Part shown: one piece after another, positions 16,469 to 25,841 of the stretch | Position numbering within the stretch: position 1 is the first letter of the stretch | How the letters are laid out: each line of letters begins with the position of its first letter | Assembly: GCF_004310425.1 (NCBI RefSeq) | Contig: NZ_SIUB01000011.1 | Location: 1 to 64,000, forward strand | From: Hansschlegelia quercus | GTDB lineage: Bacteria; Pseudomonadota; Alphaproteobacteria; Rhizobiales; Methylopilaceae | Direction of reading: 5' to 3' | DNA length: 64,000 nt | Made by a program: the position numbers and the translations under genes | The notes under the pieces: generated by a model | The model's database searches: none | The model's input: the letters and a program-made list of their open reading frames with translations, nothing else | What the model was told of the DNA's origin: nothing

Positions 16469-17785
16469 CTACATCGCCGCCAGCGCGCCGTCCAACGCAT
16501 CGAGCAGTATGTCGGCATGCGCGCGCTCGAAGATCAACGGAGGGCGGATCTTCAGCACGTTGCCATAGCGGCCCGCCGCGCCGATCAGGATGTGGCGGTC
16601 GCGGAGCGCGTTGATCACGCGGGTCGCGATGTCCTGGGCGGGCGCGCCGTCCTTCACGAACTCCACGCCGATATAAAGGCCAGCGCCGCGCACGGCGCCG
16701 ATCTGCTCGTGCCGGCCCATCACTCCGCGCAACCCTTCGGCCATGTAGCCGCCGACGTCCGCGGCGTTCGCGATTAATCCGCGCTCTTCGATCTCGTTCA
16801 GCACCGCGAGGCCGGCGGCGGAGGCGACCGGGTTGCCGCCAAAAGTGTTGAAGTAGCCGACGCCGCCCGCGAAGGCCTCCATCAGCTCCAGCCGCGAAAC
16901 CACGCCGCCGATCGGGATGCCGTTACCCATCGGCTTGCCCATAGTGACGATGTCCGGCGTCACGCCATGGCGCTCGAAGCCCCACATGCCGGCGCCGGTT
17001 CGGCCGAATCCCGGCTGGACCTCGTCGGCGATGAACAGGCCGCCCGCGGCGTGCGTGACGTCGACCGCTTCGGCGAGGAAACCGGCCGGATCAGCCGCCA
17101 CGCCGTCGCTCGAAAAGATGGTGTCGACCAGGAAGCCGGCGAAGCCGAAGCCGGACGCTTCGAGATCGTCGATCGCAGCCTTCAGGTCGGCCGCAAGTCG
17201 CGCGCCGACGTCGCCTTCGCCGATCGGGGCGGGCACGACGCGGACGTGTGGCGCGAGCGCTCCGCCGGGACGGGAGGAGGGAGAGACGTCGGTCACGGCG
17301 GAGGTGTTGCCGTGATAGGCGTTGTCAGTAACGACGAAGCCCCGCTTGCCCGTGAAGGCGGTAGCGATGCGCAGCGCGAGGTCGTTGCTCTCGCTGCCCG
17401 TGCAGGTGAAGGCGACCTTGTCGAGACCTTCCGGAAAGGTCGCGAGCAGGCGGTCGGCGTAATCGTGCACGATGTCGTAGAGGTAGCGCGTGTGGATGTT
17501 CAGCACGCCGACCTGGTGCGCCACCGCCGCCGCCACGCGCGTGTTGCAGTGCCCGACCGAGGGGACGTTGTTGTAAACGTCGAGATAGCGTGTGCCGTCC
17601 GCCTCGATCAGCCAGACGCCGTCGCCGCCGACCACGTGCAGCGGCTTCTCGTAGAACAGCACCGAGGTCGGCCCAAAGGCCTGGATCCGGCGTTCGACGA
17701 GCGACTGGGTCGCGGCCGGCAATGCGTTGGAGCGGTGCGAGGCGTCGAAGGCGTTCAGCGCGAGGATCTGCTGGCTGCGGCTCAT
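16469..17785 (-). CDS. class III PLP-dependent aminotransferase / phospho-lyase
   Basis: A 438-residue fold-type I PLP enzyme of aminotransferase class III. PLP-site landmarks are TGSESNDLALRIA, DNAYHGNT, DEVQPGFGRTG, and the Schiff-base lysine in TMGKPMGNGIPI. The segments YLDVYNNVPSVGH and GYFNTFGGNPV also occur in the ethanolamine-phosphate and 5-phosphohydroxylysine phospho-lyase group. A kinase gene ends ten bases upstream and a DeoR-type regulator precedes it, so the kinase may supply a phosphorylated amino alcohol. A conventional omega-aminotransferase is the alternative. Confidence 0.85.
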   Translation of the reverse strand: MSRSQQILALNAFDASHRSNALPAATQSLVERRIQAFGPTSVLFYEKPLHVVGGDGVWLIEADGTRYLDVYNNVPSVGHCNTRVAAAVAHQVGVLNIHTRYLYDIVHDYADRLLATFPEGLDKVAFTCTGSESNDLALRIATAFTGKRGFVVTDNAYHGNTSAVTDVSPSSRPGGALAPHVRVVPAPIGEGDVGARLAADLKAAIDDLEASGFGFAGFLVDTIFSSDGVAADPAGFLAEAVDVTHAAGGLFIADEVQPGFGRTGAGMWGFERHGVTPDIVTMGKPMGNGIPIGGVVSRLELMEAFAGGVGYFNTFGGNPVASAAGLAVLNEIEERGLIANAADVGGYMAEGLRGVMGRHEQIGAVRGAGLYIGVEFVKDGAPAQDIATRVINALRDRHILIGAAGRYGNVLKIRPPLIFERAHADILLDALDGALAAM

Positions 17786-17795
17786 CGGTTTTCCA

Positions 17796-18779
17796 TCAGC
17801 CTTCGGCCACGAGGTATCGCTCGGCGAGCGCGACCGTGCCGTCGGTGTAGGCGGGTCCCATGGCCTGCGCGGTCGGCGTCTCCGAGCGGGTAGCGACCCA
17901 GGCGGTCAGTAGGATGCGGCGGAGCAGCAGCAGGCTCGGCATGATCGCCTCGTCCTCGGCCGAGATGGGAGCGACCGTGCGGTAGCCCTCCAGCCATGCG
18001 GCCTGAAGCTCAGGGATGAAGGGCTCGTGCTCCATGAAGCTGACGGCGGCGGCGAAGTCGTACATGAACCAGGACATGCCGCAGTCGTCGAAATCGATGA
18101 CGCCGAGCCTGTCGCCGTCGACCAGAAGATTGGCGAGCCTGAGGTCGGCGTGGACTAGGCCGAAGCGCTCCGGAGCCTCGCCATAGGCTGCGGTCTTCAC
18201 CTTCAGAACCTGCGTCGCGCGTTCGATGACGGCGCGGCCGTCCGGCTCCAGGCCCAGTCCGTCGCGCCAATCGCCCCAGAGCGGTCGCGAGCCGACCATG
18301 GCTTCGTAGTCCCAGAGTTTTCTGGCGAAGCGCTGCGGCCGTTTCCAGCGCCGGGAGTGTTCGTGAAGCCTTGCGGTGATCGCGCCCAGGATGCGGAACC
18401 AGCGCGGGAGGTTTTCGCCCGGCTGCGGCTCCGCGCCGGACATGAAGGAGAACGCGACGACGTTGCGCCACTGGCCGTCGTCATCGAAGCCGCCCAACAG
18501 TTCGCCGTTCGTCATCGGCAGCGGCTCGGGGGTGTCGGCGACGCCCTCGGCGCGCAGCGATCGGATCCAGGCGAGCTCGGAAAGCACCTCCTCCGAGGTG
18601 TGATAGTGCGGGCGGTTGACCCTGAAGATTAGGGGCGCGCCCGCAGAACCCTCGGCGAGGAAAGTCGCGTTTTCGGAGATCGTGAGCAGCCTGAGCGGCG
18701 CCTCGGACGCTAGGCCCCAGCGCGGGAGCGCCGCGCGCAGCTGCGTCTCCAGCCTCGTCAGGAATGCGTCGTCATACAT
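17796..18779 (-). CDS. APH/ChoK-type small-molecule kinase
   Basis: A 327-residue phosphotransferase of the aminoglycoside phosphotransferase/choline kinase fold. The catalytic loop is LVHADLRLANLLVDG and the metal-binding motif is LGVIDFDDCG. The ATP-site lysine region appears as FRVNRPHYH near the N-terminus. Family members phosphorylate hydroxylysine, ethanolamine, homoserine and others. It sits directly before a class III PLP enzyme and after a DeoR-type regulator, matching a kinase/phospho-lyase pathway. ATG 18779 is used; the 12-residue extension to 18815 has no ribosome site. Confidence 0.82.
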   Translation of the reverse strand: MYDDAFLTRLETQLRAALPRWGLASEAPLRLLTISENATFLAEGSAGAPLIFRVNRPHYHTSEEVLSELAWIRSLRAEGVADTPEPLPMTNGELLGGFDDDGQWRNVVAFSFMSGAEPQPGENLPRWFRILGAITARLHEHSRRWKRPQRFARKLWDYEAMVGSRPLWGDWRDGLGLEPDGRAVIERATQVLKVKTAAYGEAPERFGLVHADLRLANLLVDGDRLGVIDFDDCGMSWFMYDFAAAVSFMEHEPFIPELQAAWLEGYRTVAPISAEDEAIMPSLLLLRRILLTAWVATRSETPTAQAMGPAYTDGTVALAERYLVAEG

Positions 18780-18838
18780 GCGTTGTCCCGCCCGAACATC
18801 TCGAAAACATTCCATGCCGATGTGGCGAGCGCAACAAA

Positions 18839-19630
18839 TTATGCGGGACCTGCCACATCGCGTTTCTCCGGGGCTACGATGACCCTGACCCCATGGCGCT
18901 GAAGCGCCTCCGCCAGTTCTCCGCGGGGCGCGGCGTCGGTGACCAGCGTGCCGATGAGCGGGAACGGCGCGTAGCGGACGGCGAACAGCTTATCGAACTT
19001 CGAGTGGTCGGCGACGCAGATGGCGTGGGCCGCCCGCGAAGCGATCGCGCCGTAAACAGCCGCGGGCTCGACCAGCGCGTCGCTGACCCCTTCGGGCGTC
19101 ATGCCGCTCGCGCCGGTGATCGAGACGTCGGCCGCGAACTGTTCGAGAAACCGGATCGTGTGCGCGCCGACGGTCGCGCCTTCGCTGGGCAGGTAGGTCC
19201 CGGGCGCGATCAGGATGGTGATCGTCGGGTTGAGCGCGAGCACTGTCGCGACGCCGAAAGAATGGGTGACGACGGTCAGGTTCTTGTGGTCGAGCGCGAT
19301 CCGGCGGGCGACGTGCGTGGTGGTCGCGCCGGCCCCGATCATCACCAGATTGCCCGGCCTGATGAGCGCCGACGCCGCGCGTGCGATCCGCGTGCGCTCG
19401 GCGACAAAGAAGGCGTGGCGCTCGCCGACCGAAGGTTCGGTGCTCGGCGTGCGCACCGCGCCACCATAGGTGCGGTTGACGAGACCCTGTTCGGTGAGTT
19501 CATCGAGATCGCGGCGGATGGTCTCCGTCGAGACGCCCATGCGCCCGGCGAGTTCGGCGACGCGCAGGCTTGGCGTCTGCGTGATCTGGGTGAGGATCTG
19601 CTCGTGCCGAGAGGATTTGCTGAGCTTCAT
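18839..19630 (-). CDS. DeoR/GlpR-family transcriptional regulator
   Basis: A 263-residue repressor. The N-terminal winged helix-turn-helix reads AELAGRMGVSTETIRRDLDELTEQGLVNRTYGGAV, the diagnostic DeoR segment. The C-terminal domain is the sugar-phosphate-isomerase-like effector domain, with IGAGATTTHVA and ITGASGMTPEGVSD. It is the first gene of a three-gene unit with the kinase and the PLP enzyme (59 bases to the kinase) and probably responds to the phosphorylated intermediate. It is divergent from cbiZ. Confidence 0.9.
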   Translation of the reverse strand: MKLSKSSRHEQILTQITQTPSLRVAELAGRMGVSTETIRRDLDELTEQGLVNRTYGGAVRTPSTEPSVGERHAFFVAERTRIARAASALIRPGNLVMIGAGATTTHVARRIALDHKNLTVVTHSFGVATVLALNPTITILIAPGTYLPSEGATVGAHTIRFLEQFAADVSITGASGMTPEGVSDALVEPAAVYGAIASRAAHAICVADHSKFDKLFAVRYAPFPLIGTLVTDAAPRGELAEALQRHGVRVIVAPEKRDVAGPA

Positions 19631-19668
19631 CGCGCGTCCGGGCGGGGAATGATGCCGGCGACGATAGC

Positions 19669-20367
19669 ATGACGCCCAACGCCGAAAGCGAGTCCCCGCT
19701 GTTTCAAGTGCGCATCGCGCGGCCTCTGCTGGTCGCGTCCTTCGCCGGGCCGCAGACGATGCTGAGCTGGGCGATGCGCCGCCCTGGGTTCGAGACCGCG
19801 GAGCGCGTCGTCTGGCGCGAGGTGGCGCGCGAGGATCTGACGCTCGACGTCGACCCGCAGGCGCTGCTCGACGCCAGCCTGAAGGAGGCGAGGCTCGATA
19901 ACGCCGTCGCGATGATGACGTCGCGCGACGTGCGGTCTGCGCGGACGGCCGTCGCTACGAGCGGCGATGTGGCGGCGCAATGCCTTGCGACGGTCGGGCT
20001 GAACAATGCGGAGCGGGCAGGGACCTTGAGCCCGCCGGTCGTGCGGTCGGGTCACGGCACGATCAATCTGCTCGCGGCGGTCTCGGCGCCGCTCGCGCAG
20101 GCCGCCTTGGTCGAGGCGCTGTCGATCGCGACCGAGGCGCGCACGGCCGCCGTGATGGACCTCGACTGGCCAGTCCCTGGCGGCGTCGCGACGGGCACCG
20201 GCACCGATTGCATCGTGATGGCGGCGCCGGCGGGCGAAGCCGGGGCGCCGTTCGCAGGGCTGCACACCGATATCGGCCGCGCGATAGGAGCGGCCGTCTA
20301 CCGAGCGGTGGCCGAAGCCGGCCGCGACCGGATCGCCGAGCGGGCCGGCCCGCTTCGCGAGCGCTAA
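19669..20367 (+). CDS. cbiZ: adenosylcobinamide amidohydrolase CbiZ
   Basis: A 232-residue protein matching CbiZ, which removes the aminopropanol tail from adenosylcobinamide or pseudocobalamin to give adenosylcobyric acid for cobamide salvage and remodelling. Landmarks are ERVVWREV, VAMMTSRDV, the LNNAERAGT segment, GTINLLAAVSAPL, ALVEALSIATEARTAAVMDL and ATGTGTDCIVMAAPAG with HTDIGRAIGAAV. The gene is alone and divergent from the DeoR gene by 38 bases. No other cobamide gene or B12 riboswitch was seen nearby. Confidence 0.93.
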   Translation: MTPNAESESPLFQVRIARPLLVASFAGPQTMLSWAMRRPGFETAERVVWREVAREDLTLDVDPQALLDASLKEARLDNAVAMMTSRDVRSARTAVATSGDVAAQCLATVGLNNAERAGTLSPPVVRSGHGTINLLAAVSAPLAQAALVEALSIATEARTAAVMDLDWPVPGGVATGTGTDCIVMAAPAGEAGAPFAGLHTDIGRAIGAAVYRAVAEAGRDRIAERAGPLRER

Positions 20368-20518
20368 CCGCGGGCCTGGCTTCAGCTGACGCCTACCTCT
20401 TTCGGCGGACGAGTATCGACCGATGTGACCCATCGCGCCCGGCAGTGGCGGCCGTATCCTTGCGGTTCGCCGGCTGTGGAAGGGACATCATGAAGACGGC
20501 CCGCAGTCCCGGACGCCC

Positions 20519-21727
20519 ATGAAGATCGCCTGCTTCGTCCGACCGCATATGGGCGGCACTTTCTCGGTCTTCCGGCAGTTGCGGGAAGGGCTCGCCCCTC
20601 ATGGCTTCAACCTCGACTGGCTCGCCTCGGGCGCGGCCGATGTCCTTCGGCAGGACGTCTGGAGGGACGAGCGGAGCAGGGGAGAGGTCGTCGACCCGTC
20701 AGGAGAAATGTCCCCAAGACGTCGCGCCGAGGAACTCGCGCGTTTGATCTCGGAGCGTCGGTACGACGCCGTGATGTTGAACGTGCTGGGCGACGGCGTG
20801 GAGACCGAGGTCGCCCGCTATTTGCCACAGACGATCCTCCGCGTAGTTGTCGTCCACAACATCACGCCCGGAACTTACGCCGCCGCAAAATCGGTCCGGG
20901 ACAATGTTCACGCAGCCGTCTGCGTCTCCCCACGCTGCCGTGACGACTTGGTGCGGAGCCACGGCTTCGATCCCGAGCGCACGATCCTCATCCCCAATGC
21001 CGTCGACGTGGAATGCTTCGCGGCGGCTGCAGAGGGCCGGGGGAGAGGCGACGGCCTGAGGCTGCTCTTTCTCGGCCGCATCGAGGACAATTCCAAAGGC
21101 GTGATGTGGCTGCCGAGGATCGTCGCGGAGAGGCTGCCCACCACTACGGTCACCATCGCCGGCGCCGGACCCGACGAGGCGCAGCTGAGGCGCGCCTTCG
21201 AGCGAGGCGGCGATCGGGTCGTATTTCTTGGAGCCGTACCCCCGGAGCGGGTCCCCGCTTTGCTCGCCGAGCATGACGTGCTGCTAATGCCGTCACGCTT
21301 CGAGGGCGCGCCCATGTCGTTGATCGAGGGGATGGCCGCGGGATGCGTGCCCGTAGCTTCCCGGATACGCGGCGTCACTGATGCGTTCGTCGAGCATGGC
21401 CAGGACGGGCTGCTTTTCCCGATGGGCGACTGGCGGGCCGCCTCGCTGCTGATCAGACAGCTGGAGAATGACGAGATCCGTCTCCAGACGCTCTCGGAGG
21501 CCGCGCGAGCCCGCGCGCTTCGCGGTTGCCGCCAGGACGACATGGCGACGGCTTACGCCTCGCTCTTTCATCAGCTGCAGGCGGATCCGCCTCCAGTCGC
21601 TGAGAGCCGGGAGTTCGATCGCTGGACGACGCCTGCGGGCCTCCGACGCCCGCTGCGCAGCCGCGCGCCGGAGCCGATCAAGAATCTTGTTCGGCTGGTC
21701 CGCGAGCGCCTGACGGCGGCGCGATGA
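20519..21727 (+). CDS. glycosyltransferase family 4 protein
   Basis: A 402-residue GT-B glycosyltransferase. The N-terminal acceptor domain begins MKIACFVRPHMGGTFSVFR. The C-terminal nucleotide-sugar domain has LLFLGRIEDNSKGVMWLP and the family 4 signature SRFEGAPMSLIEGMAAGCVPVAS, with a glutamate-x7-glutamate type motif. It is the first gene of the large surface-polysaccharide locus and is transcribed alone. The donor sugar is unknown. Confidence 0.85.
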   Translation: MKIACFVRPHMGGTFSVFRQLREGLAPHGFNLDWLASGAADVLRQDVWRDERSRGEVVDPSGEMSPRRRAEELARLISERRYDAVMLNVLGDGVETEVARYLPQTILRVVVVHNITPGTYAAAKSVRDNVHAAVCVSPRCRDDLVRSHGFDPERTILIPNAVDVECFAAAAEGRGRGDGLRLLFLGRIEDNSKGVMWLPRIVAERLPTTTVTIAGAGPDEAQLRRAFERGGDRVVFLGAVPPERVPALLAEHDVLLMPSRFEGAPMSLIEGMAAGCVPVASRIRGVTDAFVEHGQDGLLFPMGDWRAASLLIRQLENDEIRLQTLSEAARARALRGCRQDDMATAYASLFHQLQADPPPVAESREFDRWTTPAGLRRPLRSRAPEPIKNLVRLVRERLTAAR

Positions 21728-21896
21728 TGAGAACCCGCCTGGAGCGAGGACCTTCTCGTCGATAGCCCGCAGCCTCGCGTTGAAGAGGGCGCTTTGAGTG
21801 GGCAGGCGTTCAGCCCGTCGGAGAAGGGACCCTGGCCTTCTGAGGGCTGCTAGACACAGGAGACCGCCGACCGCCGCGGCGCGCCGAACCACGACG

Positions 21897-22883
21897 TCAT
21901 GTGTTGGGAGCCTGCGCCGCTTCCATGACGACGCTTCTGAACTTCGACCGAGAGCTCTCCAGCTGCAGCAGATGCAGGAATGGCGGCAGCGCGCGCATTC
22001 GAGGGTTGAGCGCAAGGCTGAAGCGGAGGATCTCCGCGCTCGCCTCGCGATTGCCCCGGCGCCACTGCGATACGCCGGTCCAGAAGGCGGCGGCGGCAAG
22101 CCGGCGTTGGGCCAGGGCATGGAGTTTTTTCGAGCGCGGAAGCCGTTTGCCGTCATTGGCGAAGAAGACGTCAAAGGCCGCCAGCCGCTGCGTGTAATCG
22201 CGGATGATCGACTGGTAATAGGCCGTGGACATGTTGGCCCCGTGAACTCTGTAGACCGCCTGCTCCATCGGCGTCTCCGCGATGGAGCCGTGAGCCGCGA
22301 ATCGAAGCCACATCTCCATATCGCAGGCGTGCGGAAGGGAGGCGCGGTAGCCGCCGATCATTTTTTGCGTCGCCGTGCGCACGATCGCGGTCGGAGTTGG
22401 GACAAGATTGCGGATGCGCCGGCAGTTCTGCTCCACGAAATCCTGTCCGGTCTGGATACGCCAATGCGCATCCTTCACCGTCGGATCGAATTGCGGCGCC
22501 GGGTCGCCGTCGAAGAAATTGATGGCGGCGCCGTACGTCATCACGACGTCGGGCTGCGATTTCATGAGCGTGACGGCGCGGGCCAGAGCCGACGGCGCCA
22601 GGTAATCGTCGGCGGAAAGCAACAGGAAGAACGGGGCCTTCGCCCAGGAGATTCCGTCGTTGTAGGTGGCGGTAGGACCGCGGTTTTCCGGATGGACCAG
22701 CGCCTCCACGCGTGGATCGGACGCCGCGATGGCCCTCGCGATCTCAGCCGAGTCGTCTGGCGAGGCGTCGTCAATGATCAGGATGCGGACATCGTCGATG
22801 GATTGCGAGAGAACGCTATCGACGCAATCCCGCAGGAAATTTCCGTAGCGATAGCAGGGTATCGCGATATCCACGGTAGCCAT
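21897..22883 (-). CDS. glycosyltransferase family 2 protein
   Basis: A 328-residue GT-A glycosyltransferase starting MATVDIAIPCYRYGNFLRDCVDSVLSQS. The donor-binding DDASPDDS and the metal-binding LLLSADDYLAPSA (DxD equivalent) are present, and residues about 140-180 include a VMTYGAAINFF segment. I start at ATG 22883, since the 49 residues upstream in the frame are Arg/Pro-rich and non-coding in character. It is the only minus-strand gene in this part of the locus. Confidence 0.85.
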   Translation of the reverse strand: MATVDIAIPCYRYGNFLRDCVDSVLSQSIDDVRILIIDDASPDDSAEIARAIAASDPRVEALVHPENRGPTATYNDGISWAKAPFFLLLSADDYLAPSALARAVTLMKSQPDVVMTYGAAINFFDGDPAPQFDPTVKDAHWRIQTGQDFVEQNCRRIRNLVPTPTAIVRTATQKMIGGYRASLPHACDMEMWLRFAAHGSIAETPMEQAVYRVHGANMSTAYYQSIIRDYTQRLAAFDVFFANDGKRLPRSKKLHALAQRRLAAAAFWTGVSQWRRGNREASAEILRFSLALNPRMRALPPFLHLLQLESSRSKFRSVVMEAAQAPNT

Positions 22884-23161
22884 GATGGTCTCGTCGCTCA
22901 CATCCCGAACGACGCTATCGTCGCGCCGCCTCTCCGGCGACGCCTCCGATCGGCCTGGGCCCTTCCTCAAAGGCGGTATGCGGCGCTCATTCGGGTCCCC
23001 GAGTGCTCCTTTCCGTGCTCGAGCCAGCACCTAAAGAGGACGTCTCTAAACCGTAAGGAGCGGCGGCAGGCGGGGCCCGTTCCGCCTCATCTGCCGCAAG
23101 TGACGCGGACATATTCCGGTCTGGCGGTTTTCGTCTTGAGCTTGGCCTCAAGGGGGCGGGC

Positions 23162-24709
23162 GTGATCAACGACGTGCGGAAGGCCGTTCTACTGTCTCTC
23201 GGCGAGCGCTACGTCACGGTGGCCATCGGTGTGGTCCAGATGGCCATCGTCTCTCGCATTCTCTCCGTTGAGGAAATCGGTCTTGCCGCGCTCGGCATGG
23301 CCGTAGTCCAGTTGGCGGACGCGTTGAGGGAGTTCGGCGTCGGCAATTATCTGATCCAGCGCAGGGAGGTCACCCAAGACAGCGGCCGGACGGCCTTCAC
23401 CTTTCTGCTGGCGCTCTCCGGGCTGTTCTTCATAGGCTTAGTTGGCGCGGCTGGGGCGCTGGGGTCCGACAATCCGGACCTGCGGGCGTTTCTCGCGATT
23501 CTCGCCTTCGGCTTCCTGCTTGCCCCGGTGAGCGCGCCCATCATCGCCATGATGCGACGCAACCTCCAGTTCGGATCGCTCGCCGTAGTGAACGGAAGCG
23601 CCACGATTGTTCAGGCGACCGCCCTGATCAGCCTCGCCTGGCTCGGCTTTGGCGCGATGTCCTTCGCCTGGGCGGCGGTGACGAGCGCCGTGGCCATGGC
23701 CGTTACGGCCTTGGCCATGAGGCCGGACCTAATCTGGATTTTCCGGCCGAGCCTCGCGAATTGGCGGGAGGCGCTTTCGTTCGGCGGCGTCGCCAGCCTC
23801 ACCGGGCTCGTGAACCGCGCTTACGAGATGTTGCCGATCTTCGTGCTCGGGCGTTGGTTCCCCCTGGAGGCCGTCGGGCTCTACAGCCGAGCCGTGATCG
23901 TCAGTCAGGCGCCGGAAAAGCTGCTGTTCGCTAGCCTCGCGGGAGTGGTCCTCCCGGTGCTTTCGCGTGAGGCGAGGGGCGGGCGGCCCCTGGCGTCAGC
24001 CTATCTGAGCGGCCTCGGCTATATCACGGTCCTCCAGTGGCCTGCCTATATCCTCGTCGCGCTCCTCGCTCATCCCCTCGTCCTTGTCCTGCTAGGGGAG
24101 CAATGGAGCGGCGCTGTCCCGATCGTTCAGATCATCGCGCTCGCCTCGCTTCTCTATTTTCCCGCGATGTTGACCTACCCCACCCTTGTGGCGAGCGGAG
24201 CCGCCCGCGATGCGCTCACGTCCAGCCTGATCCACTTGCCGATCGGCGCGCTGATCGTGATGGCGGGCGCATGGTGGTGGGGACCGACAGGGCTTGCGGC
24301 AAGCCAGTTCCTCGCGATGCCCTTGCTCGTGATCGTCGACCTCGTCTTTGTCCGCCGCCGCGCGCCCTTCCGTTGGATCGAGATCGCATGGGCGGTGAGG
24401 AAGAGCGCTGTCGTCGCGCTTGCCTCGGCGGCGGCGCCGACGGCGATTGTCCTGATCGGCCCCGAAGGTCTCGAGCCCGGGTTTCTCGCGGCGACCGCGG
24501 CGGTCGCCGGCGCCGGCCTCGGCTGGTTCGGCGCGGTGATGGCGACCAATCACCCGATCTATAATCACATCAAGGCGATCGCAGGCGCGGTAGCGCGCCG
24601 CCTACCTGTTGAAATAACTGATTTTTCCGTGCTGCGACGTAATCGATCCGCACATCAGGCTTACGCCGCCAAAAGTTTCGTACGTCGGAAGGCGGAGCCG
24701 ACATCATAG
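23162..24709 (+). CDS. Wzx-type polysaccharide flippase (first copy)
   Basis: A 515-residue integral membrane protein of the lipopolysaccharide biosynthesis (WzxC) flippase family, with about 12-14 hydrophobic helices. The start VINDVRKAVLLSLGERYVTVAIGVVQMAIVSRILSVEEIG and the FGVGNYLIQRRE segment are characteristic. It would flip undecaprenyl-linked repeat units to the periplasm. The start is GTG 23162 after a purine-rich stretch. A second flippase of another type is encoded at 26910. Confidence 0.88.
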   Translation: MINDVRKAVLLSLGERYVTVAIGVVQMAIVSRILSVEEIGLAALGMAVVQLADALREFGVGNYLIQRREVTQDSGRTAFTFLLALSGLFFIGLVGAAGALGSDNPDLRAFLAILAFGFLLAPVSAPIIAMMRRNLQFGSLAVVNGSATIVQATALISLAWLGFGAMSFAWAAVTSAVAMAVTALAMRPDLIWIFRPSLANWREALSFGGVASLTGLVNRAYEMLPIFVLGRWFPLEAVGLYSRAVIVSQAPEKLLFASLAGVVLPVLSREARGGRPLASAYLSGLGYITVLQWPAYILVALLAHPLVLVLLGEQWSGAVPIVQIIALASLLYFPAMLTYPTLVASGAARDALTSSLIHLPIGALIVMAGAWWWGPTGLAASQFLAMPLLVIVDLVFVRRRAPFRWIEIAWAVRKSAVVALASAAAPTAIVLIGPEGLEPGFLAATAAVAGAGLGWFGAVMATNHPIYNHIKAIAGAVARRLPVEITDFSVLRRNRSAHQAYAAKSFVRRKAEPTS

Positions 24710-24782
24710 GAAGCAATACCGCCGTCCAACCCGTCTCGTAAACTGTTGATCCGCCGGCTGGCCGGTAGCATGGAGACGCGTG

Positions 24783-25841
24783 ATGGCCGCTGTCCTCTCT
24801 TCCGCATCGATTGTAGGCAGACTCGCCGAGGCGCTCGTCGCTCCCCGCTTGTCGGATCAGGGGCGTCATCCTGATCCGATCTACCTCCCTGAACCGAACG
24901 TACTTGAATGGGAGGGTCGGCACGGGATCGGTTGGCGCTCAGCGGAGATGGAGACCTTCCGCGCCTCCTTGAAGTTGGAGGGGGAGGACATACGGGACGG
25001 GATCCTCAACGATCTTTCCGCGTATCACGACCTTTCGCCGGAAACGTGCCGGGAAATCTGCATCGACTGGGAGCGGCGCAGCATCGAGGAGTGGAAGTCC
25101 GCGGATCGGAGCACCGCGCAGGGCATCATCGACTTCTATGACGTGGCGCACTCCTGGACCTTCGACCTGCTCTGGTACGCTTATTTGCAGTCCTTCGGTC
25201 ACGGCCTGCCCGCATCGGCGATGGCGGCCGCGTTCGCCCGCGCCTGCGCGAGCGGCCGATCTCATCTCGACTTCGGCTCCGGGGTCGGCGTGACCTCCCA
25301 GCTTTTCGGCCGCCTCGGCTTCGAGTCGACCATGGCGGACATATCGCGGCCCATGCTGGATTTCGCCGTGTGGCGGAACAATCGGCGCGGCGAGGAGAAG
25401 AAGTCGATCAACCTTCGGAACCGCCAATTGCCGGCGGACGCCTACGACGTCATCACAGCCATCGATACGCTGGCTCACGTGCCGGATTTCGACGCGGCGG
25501 CCGCGAGGCTTCACCGGTCGCTTCGCCCCGGAGGATGGCTGATCGCGAACTTCGACGTGCGCTCCCAAAAGTCCGAAGGATCCGCGTGGCACCTCTACCA
25601 GCGCGCCACGGTCCTCGACTTCAAGGTGCAGCGGGCGGGCTTCGTCCGTGCGGACACGCTTGGGGGCGTCCTCCACTGCTACCGCAAGGTCGACCCCGAT
25701 AGCGCGGGGCGCCGCGCGCGAATGCTGTTGCAGGCCGCCTGGCTGCCCGTGCGAAGCCTGAAGGAGCTGACGGACCGCGTGCGCTGGCCGACGCCGCGGC
25801 GGTTGAAGCGGCTGTGGCGCGCGGCGTCCGGTCGTCGATGA
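24783..25841 (+). CDS. SAM-dependent methyltransferase with N-terminal extension
   Basis: A 352-residue protein. The first 150 residues are an unrecognised, mostly helical domain; the C-terminal part has a methyltransferase core with motif I LDFGSGVGVTSQLFG and an acidic strand end MADISRPMLDF. A motif IV-like VITAIDTLAHVP and LRPGGWLIANFD follow. It overlaps the polysaccharide deacetylase gene by ATGA. The target may be a glycan or lipid intermediate. ATG 24783 is preferred over GTG 24780. Confidence 0.78.
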   Translation: MAAVLSSASIVGRLAEALVAPRLSDQGRHPDPIYLPEPNVLEWEGRHGIGWRSAEMETFRASLKLEGEDIRDGILNDLSAYHDLSPETCREICIDWERRSIEEWKSADRSTAQGIIDFYDVAHSWTFDLLWYAYLQSFGHGLPASAMAAAFARACASGRSHLDFGSGVGVTSQLFGRLGFESTMADISRPMLDFAVWRNNRRGEEKKSINLRNRQLPADAYDVITAIDTLAHVPDFDAAAARLHRSLRPGGWLIANFDVRSQKSEGSAWHLYQRATVLDFKVQRAGFVRADTLGGVLHCYRKVDPDSAGRRARMLLQAAWLPVRSLKELTDRVRWPTPRRLKRLWRAASGRR

